Positions 1 to 5,800 are shown, counted from the stretch's first letter. The stretch is 5,828 bases of DNA from Thermoplasmata archaeon (GCA_021797055.1 JAKAAI010000113.1:1-5828); one strand, 5' to 3'. Notes: generated from the letters alone by a model not told the origin. Numbers and translations are program-made.

Positions 1-416
1 AGAACAAGAAGATGATCGCGGATCTCATGATGGCACAGAAAGTCCCTTATGTTGCAACCGCCACCGTGGCCTATCCGGAGGACCTGGTCAGGAAAATCCA
101 GAATGCCAGGAAGATCCAGGGACCGAAATTCTTCCAGATACTTTCACCATGCCCCACGGGCTGGTATTTTTCACCTGAAAAGACTGTGGAAATATCAAGG
201 CTGGCTGTCCAGACGCACGTGTTCCCGCTCTTTGAATACATCAACGGAACATTCAAGCTGAACAAGCCCTCGAATCCCCTCGGTGTCAGGGCATACCTGG
301 AACAGCAGAACAGGTTCGCCCATCTCACAGATGAGGAGATCGAGGAAATTCAGTCCAACACCGATGAAAGGTGGGCTGAACTTCTAAAGCTTGAAAAGGA
401 CCAGCTGACCGCATAA
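1..416 (+). CDS. porB: 2-oxoacid (pyruvate):ferredoxin oxidoreductase beta subunit, C-terminal part (5' end outside window)
   Basis: This is the C-terminal 137 codons of the thiamine-diphosphate-binding beta subunit of an archaeal pyruvate/2-oxoacid:ferredoxin oxidoreductase, a cytoplasmic enzyme that oxidatively decarboxylates 2-oxoacids to acyl-CoA while reducing ferredoxin. The frame is open at the window edge (first full codon at 3), so the ATG at 12 is internal. Family signatures seen are 'VPYVATATVAYPEDLVRKI', then 'GPKFFQILSPCPTGW', then 'ISRLAVQTHVFPLFEY', and the closing 'FAHLTDEEIEEIQ...DERWAELLKLE' helix, in the order usual for PorB/VorB tails. The thiamine-diphosphate site and any iron-sulfur ligands lie upstream and cannot be checked. 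The alpha subunit gene is expected upstream. Pyruvate versus branched-chain specificity (PorB versus VorB) cannot be told from this fragment; porB is the likelier name. Confidence 0.86.
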   Translation, partial: NKKMIADLMMAQKVPYVATATVAYPEDLVRKIQNARKIQGPKFFQILSPCPTGWYFSPEKTVEISRLAVQTHVFPLFEYINGTFKLNKPSNPLGVRAYLEQQNRFAHLTDEEIEEIQSNTDERWAELLKLEKDQLTA

Positions 417-417
417 A

Positions 418-425
418 TTTTCTTT
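418..425 (+). terminator. T-rich stretch after porB
   Basis: TTTTCTTT begins directly after the porB stop codon and more pyrimidine-rich sequence follows. Archaeal transcription commonly ends at T-runs without a strong hairpin, so this is a plausible but weak terminator. Confidence 0.3.
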
Positions 426-498
426 CCAAACTATTTCCACATTATTTCTATAATAGATATTTTACATGAAAGCTTGAATCTTATACTACACTTCGAGT

Positions 499-503
499 AA
501 AAA
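499..503 (-). terminator. T5 run on the minus strand after the broken small gene
   Basis: Read on the minus strand, a run of five T (forward AAAAA) lies about 36 bases past the TAA at 541-539 that closes the broken small gene. It could end its transcription. Five T in AT-rich DNA is weak evidence on its own. Confidence 0.2.
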
Positions 504-538
504 TGGAATCAGTATGCTGACGAAAACTGTTCTTTTGT

Positions 539-820
539 TTATTCATGCACACTTGGATTCTTCGGTGTGAATTTGTTAAAACTTATTACGTTGCTGCCTG
601 TTATCCACAACCCAGGATCCCCAAACGGATCAACTTTACCAATGAGCAATTCGAGTTTTGTTGCGACAAGCCTTGCACGTAATACATATGATGGATTTCC
701 AATCCCAGTCTTGCAATAGTATTTTCCACCTTATACTGGAACTCTTACATTGTTTGTTTTTTCACAGCACAAACATACATTTACCCAGTCCGTTTGTTCA
801 AAAACAAAATGCAACCTCAT
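539..820 (-). pseudogene. Small Cys-rich (zinc-ribbon-like) protein, interrupted by one in-frame TAA
   Basis: On the minus strand, ATG at 820-818 opens a frame that reads for 29 codons, meets TAA at 733-731, then continues in the same frame for 63 codons to TAA at 541-539. The first part starts MRLHFVFEQTDWVNVCLCCE and ends VRVPV. The second starts GGKYYCKTGIGNPSYVLRAR, contains KVDPFGDPGLWITGSNV and ends NPSVHE. Both parts look like real protein: aromatic and glycine-rich, mixed composition, no low complexity. The C16-x2-C19 pair, then C36 after a GG turn, resembles a zinc ribbon, although the second knuckle reads C-K-T-G and lacks its last cysteine. The stop sits between the knuckles and could come from a single C-to-T change (CAA, Gln, to TAA). 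A TATA-like box lies 31 bases before the ATG. I do not recognise the family. Alternatives are an intact gene with a sequencing error at 731-733, or recoding of the UAA, which is much less likely. Confidence 0.55.
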
Positions 821-847
821 TGTGTTAAGTGAATTGAAAGTCTTTTC

Positions 848-854
848 TATTTAT
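848..854 (-). promoter_or_regulatory. TATA-like box for the minus-strand small gene
   Basis: The minus strand reads ATAAATA here, centred 31 bases before the ATG at 820. Transcription starting about 25 bases downstream would give a leader of only a few bases, as is common in archaea. It is back to back with the box that serves the gene at 900, so the two genes would be divergently transcribed. Confidence 0.35.
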
Positions 855-862
855 GTAGTAAG

Positions 863-873
863 AATTATAATAT
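863..873 (+). promoter_or_regulatory. TATA-like box for the propeller surface-protein gene
   Basis: AATTATAATAT is centred about 32 bases before the ATG at 900. This spacing fits an archaeal TBP-binding box with a near-leaderless transcript. No convincing Shine-Dalgarno sequence is present between it and the start codon. Confidence 0.5.
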
Positions 874-899
874 GTTATGTTCTTTGAACATTAACATAC

Positions 900-2402
900 A
901 TGAAGAACAGGTCCACCATTGGAAAGGTAATTTTCTTAACCATGACATTACTCATCGTTGTCGCTATACCGGGAATATACCAGACCTTCAATTCCCAGCA
1001 GTACAATGAACCTGTTCTTACATCTACTTCACTCAAGGGAATGACAAATGTTACTTCCAGTAAAATCACTCAGAGTTCGGCAGGCTTTCTGGATAAAACG
1101 CTTGTCCTGTCCAACAATACCCTCTTTCCAGGAGATTTTCTCAAGAGGAACAACAATTCCATGGAACCAATGTATGCTGCTTTTGATCCAGTGAACAGCA
1201 ACCTGTATGTATCAGTCAACAACACGAAGCAGGTTGTTGTTATCAACGGAACCAGTAACAGGATCCAGGATCACATCAATGTTGGAGGAAGCCCATTTGG
1301 AATTGCATTTGATCCACTGAACAAATACGTCTATGTAACAGATATAAGCTCCAGGAATGTTTCCGTTATAAATCCCCAGAATAATTCTGTCATAAAGAAT
1401 CTCACCGTTGGGAACAATCCATACGCCATGGCATTTGATCCTCAGAATGGAAACCTGTACGTTACAGATTCCAACACTACCACACTTATTACAAGCAATC
1501 CCGGAGAAGTATCGGTTATTAATTCCACAACGAACACAGTGGTTTCCAACTTCACTGTTGGATCTGACCCTCAGGGGATTGCTTATGATCCTGCCAATGG
1601 GGAGTTGTTCATAGCAATGGCCGCCGGAGGCTATGTCCAGGCTTCCAATTTTCAGACTGGCACAGTCTACCTCTGGGGTGGAAGCCACATCTACCAGATT
1701 GGAAATCGGCCATATTACATGCAGATTCCTACCACGCTGTCTTATAACCCGTCCAATCAGCTAATGTATATGGGTGATGCATTTTCGGGTGATGTTTTTG
1801 GGGTAAACCAGTCAAATCAGATTGTTTCAGTTGTTCGGGAAGGGATCCAGAACAGCATGTTTTACGATTCTGCAAATGGATATACTTACGTGGTGAACGG
1901 GATGCGTGGTGTATATGGTGAAGTTTCAGCCATTGATCCGGCAACAAACTCAGATGTGAGCCGTCTCTGGATTGGCAGGTACCCCAATGGATATGCACAG
2001 GGTTCGGCCTTCGATCCACAAAATGGGGCATTCTATGTTGCCAATTCTGTTGCAGGCACTCTCGCAATCTTCCAGTCATATGGCCCCTCCAATATTACAT
2101 TCAAGTCTACGGGGCTTATGGGCGGGCCTTCATGGTCCGTGACTTTCAATGGTGTTGAACTGCAATCCACATTGCAGAATATACAGTTCAACCAGCAGAA
2201 TGGAACTTATGCCTATTCCATCCAGGTGCCTGGGGGATACATGCTTTTTGGCCCGGATCATGGGAATGTAAGCCTGACTGGTGCACCTGTAACAATAACT
2301 GTACATTTCATTTCAGATTACATACTGATCGCACTGGCTGTTGGCATTACTGCTTCCCTCATAGCAATCGTTTACCTGGTGCAGAAGAGGCAGAGATCAT
2401 AA
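900..2402 (+). CDS. Membrane-anchored seven-bladed YVTN-type beta-propeller surface protein
   Basis: This is a 500-residue extracytoplasmic protein, probably a cell-surface or adhesion-type propeller; no catalytic function is indicated. A basic N-terminus (MKNRSTIGK) precedes a hydrophobic segment at about 9-29, a signal peptide or anchor. Seven copies of a 'FDPxNxxLYV'-type unit appear at about 94, 136, 178, 228, 281, 321 and 370 (AFDPVNSNLYV, AFDPLNKYVYVTD, AFDPQNGNLYVTD, AYDPANGELFI, SYNPSNQLMYMGD, FYDSANGYTYV, AFDPQNGAFYVAN), matching the YncE/YVTN lactonase-like propeller superfamily. Residues about 398-470 form a second beta domain (WSVTFNGVELQST...NGTYAYSIQVPGGY) of the type common in Thermoplasmata surface proteins. 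A C-terminal transmembrane helix at about 472-494 ends in KRQRS, placing the bulk outside. I count 15 N-x-S/T sequons, consistent with an N-glycosylated exterior protein. The ATG at 900 is chosen because the signal segment follows at once and a TATA-like box lies 32 bases upstream. The partner or ligand is unknown. Confidence 0.85.
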   Translation: MKNRSTIGKVIFLTMTLLIVVAIPGIYQTFNSQQYNEPVLTSTSLKGMTNVTSSKITQSSAGFLDKTLVLSNNTLFPGDFLKRNNNSMEPMYAAFDPVNSNLYVSVNNTKQVVVINGTSNRIQDHINVGGSPFGIAFDPLNKYVYVTDISSRNVSVINPQNNSVIKNLTVGNNPYAMAFDPQNGNLYVTDSNTTTLITSNPGEVSVINSTTNTVVSNFTVGSDPQGIAYDPANGELFIAMAAGGYVQASNFQTGTVYLWGGSHIYQIGNRPYYMQIPTTLSYNPSNQLMYMGDAFSGDVFGVNQSNQIVSVVREGIQNSMFYDSANGYTYVVNGMRGVYGEVSAIDPATNSDVSRLWIGRYPNGYAQGSAFDPQNGAFYVANSVAGTLAIFQSYGPSNITFKSTGLMGGPSWSVTFNGVELQSTLQNIQFNQQNGTYAYSIQVPGGYMLFGPDHGNVSLTGAPVTITVHFISDYILIALAVGITASLIAIVYLVQKRQRS

Positions 2403-2445
2403 GATGGTCTCCGGATTGCATTTGAAAGTAAATTCACGAAAATTC

Positions 2446-2452
2446 TTTTTTT
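2446..2452 (+). terminator. T7 run after the propeller gene
   Basis: Seven consecutive T lie about 44 bases past the stop of the propeller gene, with no strong hairpin before them. This is consistent with archaeal T-run termination. The rest of 2403-2554 shows no gene I can support. Confidence 0.4.
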
Positions 2453-2554
2453 ATGAGGGAGGAATACAGATCAGTGATGCCTTCAATCTCTTCAAGGAAC
2501 CAAGTATTGTAGATAAATAACACTTACTTATCCTTCACCACCATAGCCCCATAA

Positions 2555-2564
2555 TTTCGCGAAA
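2555..2564. repeat. Perfect 10-bp palindrome TTTCGCGAAA upstream of the helical-protein/PIN pair
   Basis: TTTCGCGAAA is its own reverse complement and lies about 20 bases upstream of the TATA-like box for the gene at 2627. CGCG is conspicuous in this AT-rich stretch. It could be an operator half of a regulator site, or overlap the BRE/upstream promoter region. No second copy was noticed elsewhere in the window. Confidence 0.35.
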
Positions 2565-2578
2565 AAACTTAATATGCT

Positions 2579-2593
2579 GTAATTTATAATTAC
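2579..2593 (+). promoter_or_regulatory. TATA-like box embedded in a perfect inverted repeat, promoter of the 2627 gene
   Basis: GTAATT-TAT-AATTAC has two perfect 6-base arms around a 3-base centre and contains the TATA-like TTTATAAT. The centre is 41 bases before the ATG at 2627, so transcription would start near 2612 and leave a leader of about 15 bases. A dimeric repressor binding here would block TBP, an arrangement found in autoregulated archaeal modules. In AT-rich sequence the symmetry may be chance. Confidence 0.45.
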
Positions 2594-2626
2594 TTAGACG
2601 CAATATACGACAGAGTACTGGTATAG

Positions 2627-3358
2627 ATGGACAGTAGTGAATTTTATCGCAGCCTTATAGTCCCTGCACCTCTCCGTTCGATTGAGAGAAAGATAAAGCG
2701 GAATCATACCTATGACAAGAATACTGTTCAGAACCTAATCAACGACTACATTGAAAAGAACACCGATTTGTACATAGCTCTCGCAGACTTTGTTATTGAG
2801 TTCATGAACTCAGAAGTGAGTTTTAAAGATCCTGATAAGGAGATAGTAGGAGGATTCAAAACAAAGCTCGAAAGACTGGACAACAGGTTCGAATATGTGA
2901 ATCAGTTCATGGTTGAATTATCACAGAAGGAACGAAATGAACTCGTCAGGGACAGCCTGGATGAAACAATCAGCAGACTTACTGACTTCCGCCCAGACAT
3001 CATAGCCATCGTAAAGAACAAAGATAAATGGACAAATACAGACGCACTCTTCCCATCTTACTATGATCGATACCTGCAGTTCCTGAATATCTTCGCACTT
3101 GCCAGAACAAAGAGCAAGAAACTAAGCAAGGAAGAGAACAACATCCTTTCATTTGTTTCATTCACGTATCAGGTTGTAATTTATGCGTATTTGACCGGGA
3201 AACTGAATGAAGCTGTTATGTTGAGAAGATATGCTGAGCTGGGGTTACTAACTTACGGCCAGCAGAAAAGGAAGAGCAGATCCAGAAAAGAGGTAACCAG
3301 ATCTTTGGCAGATCTCTGTCCCCCGGAAGAAAAGGAAATGGTGGCAAACACTGACTGA
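2627..3358 (+). CDS. All-helical protein of unknown family, partner of the downstream PIN protein
   Basis: I do not recognise this 243-residue protein. It is predicted cytoplasmic: no signal peptide and no clear transmembrane segment. It appears almost wholly alpha-helical: a basic N-terminal region (IERKIKRNHTYDKNT, about 19-33), amphipathic helices through about 33-62 and 73-120, a tryptophan/aromatic-rich middle (DKWTNTDALFPSYYDRYLQF, about 133-152), and a hydrophobic helix at about 173-190 (NILSFVSFTYQVVIYAYLTG) that could be a core or dimer helix. A strongly basic stretch follows (QQKRKSRSRKEVTR, about 212-225), then an acidic tail. The basic stretch suggests nucleic-acid contact. The gene ends 10 bases before the likely TTG start of the PIN gene, so the two are surely one transcript and probably one functional unit. 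By analogy with PIN modules it could be an antitoxin or adaptor, but it is far larger than usual VapB antitoxins and has no visible AbrB, RHH or Phd/YefM motif. The ATG at 2627 follows a TATA-like box by about 41 bases. Confidence 0.75.
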   Translation: MDSSEFYRSLIVPAPLRSIERKIKRNHTYDKNTVQNLINDYIEKNTDLYIALADFVIEFMNSEVSFKDPDKEIVGGFKTKLERLDNRFEYVNQFMVELSQKERNELVRDSLDETISRLTDFRPDIIAIVKNKDKWTNTDALFPSYYDRYLQFLNIFALARTKSKKLSKEENNILSFVSFTYQVVIYAYLTGKLNEAVMLRRYAELGLLTYGQQKRKSRSRKEVTRSLADLCPPEEKEMVANTD

Positions 3359-3368
3359 AGAAGCCAAG

Positions 3369-4136
3369 TTGGTTGACACCAACGTTGCTTTTGATGTTAC
3401 CCTTTCCGGTAGAAAGAGGCATAAGTCTGCTATAAATTTCTATCAGAAACACCAGGGAATGTCCCTGGAAATATCCGGTAAAATATTGATTGAAATCAAT
3501 GAAATACTGGCTGAATCATTTTCTTCACTCGTTACAAGAATAAGGGAGAGCCTCAAACATCTTGAGAGATCAGGCAAGGCTTGGGACGAACTCAGCCCGG
3601 CACAAAAAAGAAAAGCACTTATAGAAATTGAAGACAGCATCAATAAGGATAAACAACTAATCAAGAAGAACAGACTTGACTTTGTGTTGGATGGCTACCA
3701 GAAACTGGAGAGTTTTTTTGCTACAAGTTCATTTGATGAAATACAGGATATTCTTATCAGTATACCTGAAGATTTAAGTGATGAAATTGACAAGAAAATA
3801 ACCAGCCTCTTCCTGCCCATATCAATACCAATTCATGAGAACCACAAGGCAGAAGTAAGAAAAAAGATAGATGAAGAAATAGTATCAAAGCATTTTAATC
3901 CAAGAAGTGACGGCAAAGACAAAGATATCGTAGTGGAATTGATCATAATCCTGACCTTTGGAACTGAGAAACGTGCTTTTTCAAAATTGACCTTCTTTAC
4001 TGAAGATAAGGGATTCAAGAAAAATTATGAATCTCTACTAAAGGCTCATGGTAATGAAGAAATGTCAAACGATGATGAAATTTCTGAATTATATGATAAT
4101 ACAGTTAATTCTCTGGTTGTAGAGATGGCTTACTGA
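3369..4136 (+). CDS. Large PIN-domain nuclease-like protein with helical insertion
   Basis: PIN domains are metal-dependent nucleases, usually acting on RNA, in toxins (VapC), RNA maturation and decay. The 255-residue product shows the family's acidic positions in order: MVDTN at the start (D3, N5), a helix with 'ILIEINEIL' (E42 candidate), 'DGKDKDIVVELIIIL' (D184/D186 candidates) and the closing strand 'LTFFTEDKGFKKN' (D213), which matches the T-x-D-x-x-F end motif. All catalytic positions look intact. Between motif 2 and motif 3 lie roughly 140 residues of mostly charged helix (about 45-180), whereas classical VapC toxins total about 130 residues. This is therefore not a standard VapC but a larger PIN subtype. 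The start is uncertain: no ATG or GTG precedes the motif in this frame, so TTG at 3369 is chosen, yet the frame is open back to 3297 and EEAKLVDTN would make a better first strand. It follows the helical protein gene by 10 bases, probably in an operon. RNase activity is an inference. Confidence 0.74.
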   Translation: MVDTNVAFDVTLSGRKRHKSAINFYQKHQGMSLEISGKILIEINEILAESFSSLVTRIRESLKHLERSGKAWDELSPAQKRKALIEIEDSINKDKQLIKKNRLDFVLDGYQKLESFFATSSFDEIQDILISIPEDLSDEIDKKITSLFLPISIPIHENHKAEVRKKIDEEIVSKHFNPRSDGKDKDIVVELIIILTFGTEKRAFSKLTFFTEDKGFKKNYESLLKAHGNEEMSNDDEISELYDNTVNSLVVEMAY

Positions 4137-4172
4137 AGAGATCATAGATACTCCATTCGGCAAGACTTCAGA

Positions 4173-4201
4173 CTTGCTCTCGTGTCTTTTATTTGAGTAA
4201 G
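4173..4201 (+). other. Weak hairpin after the PIN gene
   Basis: CTTGCTC (4173-4179) can pair with GAGTAAG (4195-4201), a 7-bp stem with one G-U pair and a 15-base T-rich loop. It lies 37 bases past the PIN stop and before the T-run at 4230. It may help termination or protect the 3' end, or be chance. Confidence 0.2.
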
Positions 4202-4229
4202 CTATATGGAAAGTAATTTCTGAGACTTG

Positions 4230-4235
4230 TTTTTT
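4230..4235 (+). terminator. T6 run after the PIN gene
   Basis: Six T lie about 94 bases past the PIN stop and are the strongest T-run in the gap before the next gene's promoter. They suggest that the last gene is transcribed separately from the helical-protein/PIN pair. Confidence 0.3.
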
Positions 4236-4319
4236 GCTACACCGTATGAATCAATAATTTTCTATCTTAATTGTGTAAAGGAGATCCAACGCCTCTTTTA
4301 TGTAAAATCTATAAGACTA

Positions 4320-4355
4320 TTTATATCATATTTAATTATAATTTTAAATATTTTA
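4320..4355 (+). promoter_or_regulatory. AT-rich promoter region with TATA-like box for the 4373 gene
   Basis: TTTTAAATATTTTA at 4342-4355 is centred 25 bases before the ATG at 4373, ideal spacing for a leaderless archaeal transcript. A second TATA-like stretch, TTTATAT, lies at 4320-4326. The whole stretch is almost pure A/T, unlike coding sequence, and this is the main reason for preferring the start at 4373 over the in-frame ATG at 4271. Confidence 0.5.
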
Positions 4356-4372
4356 GACCCTTTAAGAATGAT

Positions 4373-5794
4373 ATGGGCGATAAACATAGGGACATCCAAG
4401 AAATTGTCGTGCAAATGTTGGATTGGTATGGGTTTGTTGGAGACTCGGAAGTTGGAATTGAAGGCGGTTTTCTAGATTGCGCTGCCTTTAGAAGGGGCGA
4501 GACTAGCCCATTTATGGGAATAGAAGTACACCTGAAGGGCAGCTTAGATACTGATTTGAAGAAGTTACTCAGCAATGAATATCTCTCTCACAAGGTAATA
4601 CTAACTCCAGATAGAAGTTTGATTTCAAGTATGTCGCAGTCAATGCCAAACATAAAGTGGTTTTTATTCCCGGATAAGTCGGAAATAGGGTTCGAAAATT
4701 ATCTCAGGGAAGTTTCTAATGCAGGTCCTTCAAAAAAATACTGGTTCACCATTTACGCAACGGTACAGAATATGATCGATTCTCCTGAACCTGTCAAAAA
4801 TTTTGAAAAGCTGTTGAAAGAAAACGGTCTCGATGCAGATATTGCTGAAGAAATAATTTTCAGAGGAGCACTTCCGGGAGGAGAAGGTTACCTTGGAATT
4901 GCTAAGTTTAAGGATACAAATGAGTACGCTTTTTTAAGTAGTTTAGGAATTGTGGCAGCTCTTGAAATTTACTGGTATGACATGGAATGGGATGGGAATA
5001 TTAGGTGTTCTTATGAAAAGGTGGAAATGCCTGATGGTAGTTCAACGAGACAACTCAAAGGTGAGCCCCTTCTTTATATGAAAAATAAGGACATTATTGC
5101 CGGGGTTATCAGGAAGTATGTCCAATCCCGCCTTGAGCTCTTAAAAGATTCCCTGAAAGACTATAATGATATCTTTAATGAAATAGCTCTCATCGGTTCA
5201 CAAGGGCACATATCAAAACCATCGGGTTATCCAAGTTTTAGTGATTATATGTCCAAGTATGAAATATCTAACTTAAGTGGTGCGTTACCAACTGAAACCA
5301 AAAGATTGGGTGCACTTGCCGCAAATCCAAGAATGAGGGAACTTTTGTGGCATTATGCTCAAAAGCTTCTAAACATCGGTCTCGGAATGCAAACTTCGCA
5401 GGATCTAATTCGAATACCATACAAACTTCTCTCCGATATGGGCGGTTATACTGGGACTATTTCAAAACATAGTGATGAGGCAGACGAGTACCTATCATGG
5501 TGGGCACTATTGAACGCTGGCATCAGAAATAAGTCTGTGAGGGAGATTAGTGGAGGTCTGGGAATTCCATGGGAAACAGTTAACGAATGCGTGGAATTGA
5601 CTTTTTCAAATGGTTTATCAAGTCGCTTTATCCCAGACTCAAATGGAATAAGAGGAATGAGGAATTTTATGGGCTCAAGAGGAGCTTTAGGTGGAGTTAA
5701 TGATCTTTCTATTTTCAAACCTCAAGAATTTTCTGACTTTTGTTATCAGAAGATGATTGAAGCTTTCGCAACGCTGGTTGGCTTGAAGAAATAA
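4373..5794 (+). CDS. Unrecognised protein with PD-(D/E)XK-like N-terminal domain and C-terminal HTH-like segment
   Basis: This 473-residue protein is not one I recognise. Residues 1-100 have the layout of a restriction-endonuclease-like (PD-(D/E)XK) fold: an N-terminal helix (HRDIQEIVVQMLDWYGF), a strand with 'VGIEGGFLDCAAF' (D35 candidate), then 'FMGIEVHLKG' (E51; H53 where Lys is usual, K55 nearby), a helix 'DTDLKKLLSNEY' and the strand 'HKVILTPD'. This pattern is common in archaeal nuclease-fold proteins, but the H for K leaves catalysis doubtful. Residues about 122-215 look like a mixed alpha/beta domain (KYWFTIYATVQNM, IIFRGALPGGEGYLGIAKF). Residues about 236-345 are helical. Residues about 375-425 (WWALLNAGIRNKSVREISGG, then LGIPWETVNECVELTFSNGL) resemble a winged or plain helix-turn-helix. 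No signal peptide is apparent. The ATG at 4373 is preferred because an upstream start at 4271 would translate the AT-rich promoter region as a Tyr/Phe/Ile/Asn-rich leader. It could be a DNA-binding regulator or defence effector. Confidence 0.68.
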   Translation: MGDKHRDIQEIVVQMLDWYGFVGDSEVGIEGGFLDCAAFRRGETSPFMGIEVHLKGSLDTDLKKLLSNEYLSHKVILTPDRSLISSMSQSMPNIKWFLFPDKSEIGFENYLREVSNAGPSKKYWFTIYATVQNMIDSPEPVKNFEKLLKENGLDADIAEEIIFRGALPGGEGYLGIAKFKDTNEYAFLSSLGIVAALEIYWYDMEWDGNIRCSYEKVEMPDGSSTRQLKGEPLLYMKNKDIIAGVIRKYVQSRLELLKDSLKDYNDIFNEIALIGSQGHISKPSGYPSFSDYMSKYEISNLSGALPTETKRLGALAANPRMRELLWHYAQKLLNIGLGMQTSQDLIRIPYKLLSDMGGYTGTISKHSDEADEYLSWWALLNAGIRNKSVREISGGLGIPWETVNECVELTFSNGLSSRFIPDSNGIRGMRNFMGSRGALGGVNDLSIFKPQEFSDFCYQKMIEAFATLVGLKK

Positions 5795-5800
5795 ATGTTT

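Noticed and set aside
71..328. Minus-strand frame of 85 codons opposite porB
   Set aside because: It is antisense to a strongly conserved enzyme sequence and has no independent support.
1212..1688. Minus-strand open frame of 158 codons inside the propeller gene
   Set aside because: It is antisense to a clear repeat protein. Its Cys/Ile/Asn-rich translation simply mirrors the repeated FDPxN codons, and no promoter is evident.
1729..2079. Minus-strand open frame of 116 codons inside the propeller gene
   Set aside because: The composition is rich in His, Gln, Arg and Trp with no motif, typical of a shadow frame of the propeller repeats.
2474..2512. GGGAGGA purine run at 2457-2463 followed by a tiny GTG/ATG frame (MPSISSRNQVL)
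   Set aside because: The Shine-Dalgarno match looks good, but the frame is only about a dozen codons and does not connect to a downstream gene. Most likely chance.
2404..2520. Short plus-strand frame of 38 codons right after the propeller gene, ending NLFKEPSIVDK
   Set aside because: It starts one base after the upstream stop, crosses the T7 run that gives a Phe-Phe-Phe stretch, and has no recognisable motif. It could be a relic of an older gene, but there is not enough to call it.
4164..4179. AGACTT-C-AGACTT direct repeat and short CAAG...CTTG symmetry after the PIN gene
   Set aside because: Only two short copies, no regular spacing and no further units. Not a CRISPR or attachment-site signal.
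4271..4372. Upstream in-frame ATG at 4271 as the start of the last gene
   Set aside because: It would add 34 residues encoded by the A/T promoter region (Tyr/Phe/Ile/Asn-rich) and leave the TATA-like box at 4342-4355 inside the coding sequence. ATG at 4373 fits a leaderless start.
4227..4475. Plus-strand frame of 82 codons (MFFATPYESIIFYLN...) overlapping the start of the last gene
   Set aside because: Its middle is a translation of the AT-rich promoter stretch and its end is an out-of-frame reading of the better-supported 4373 gene.
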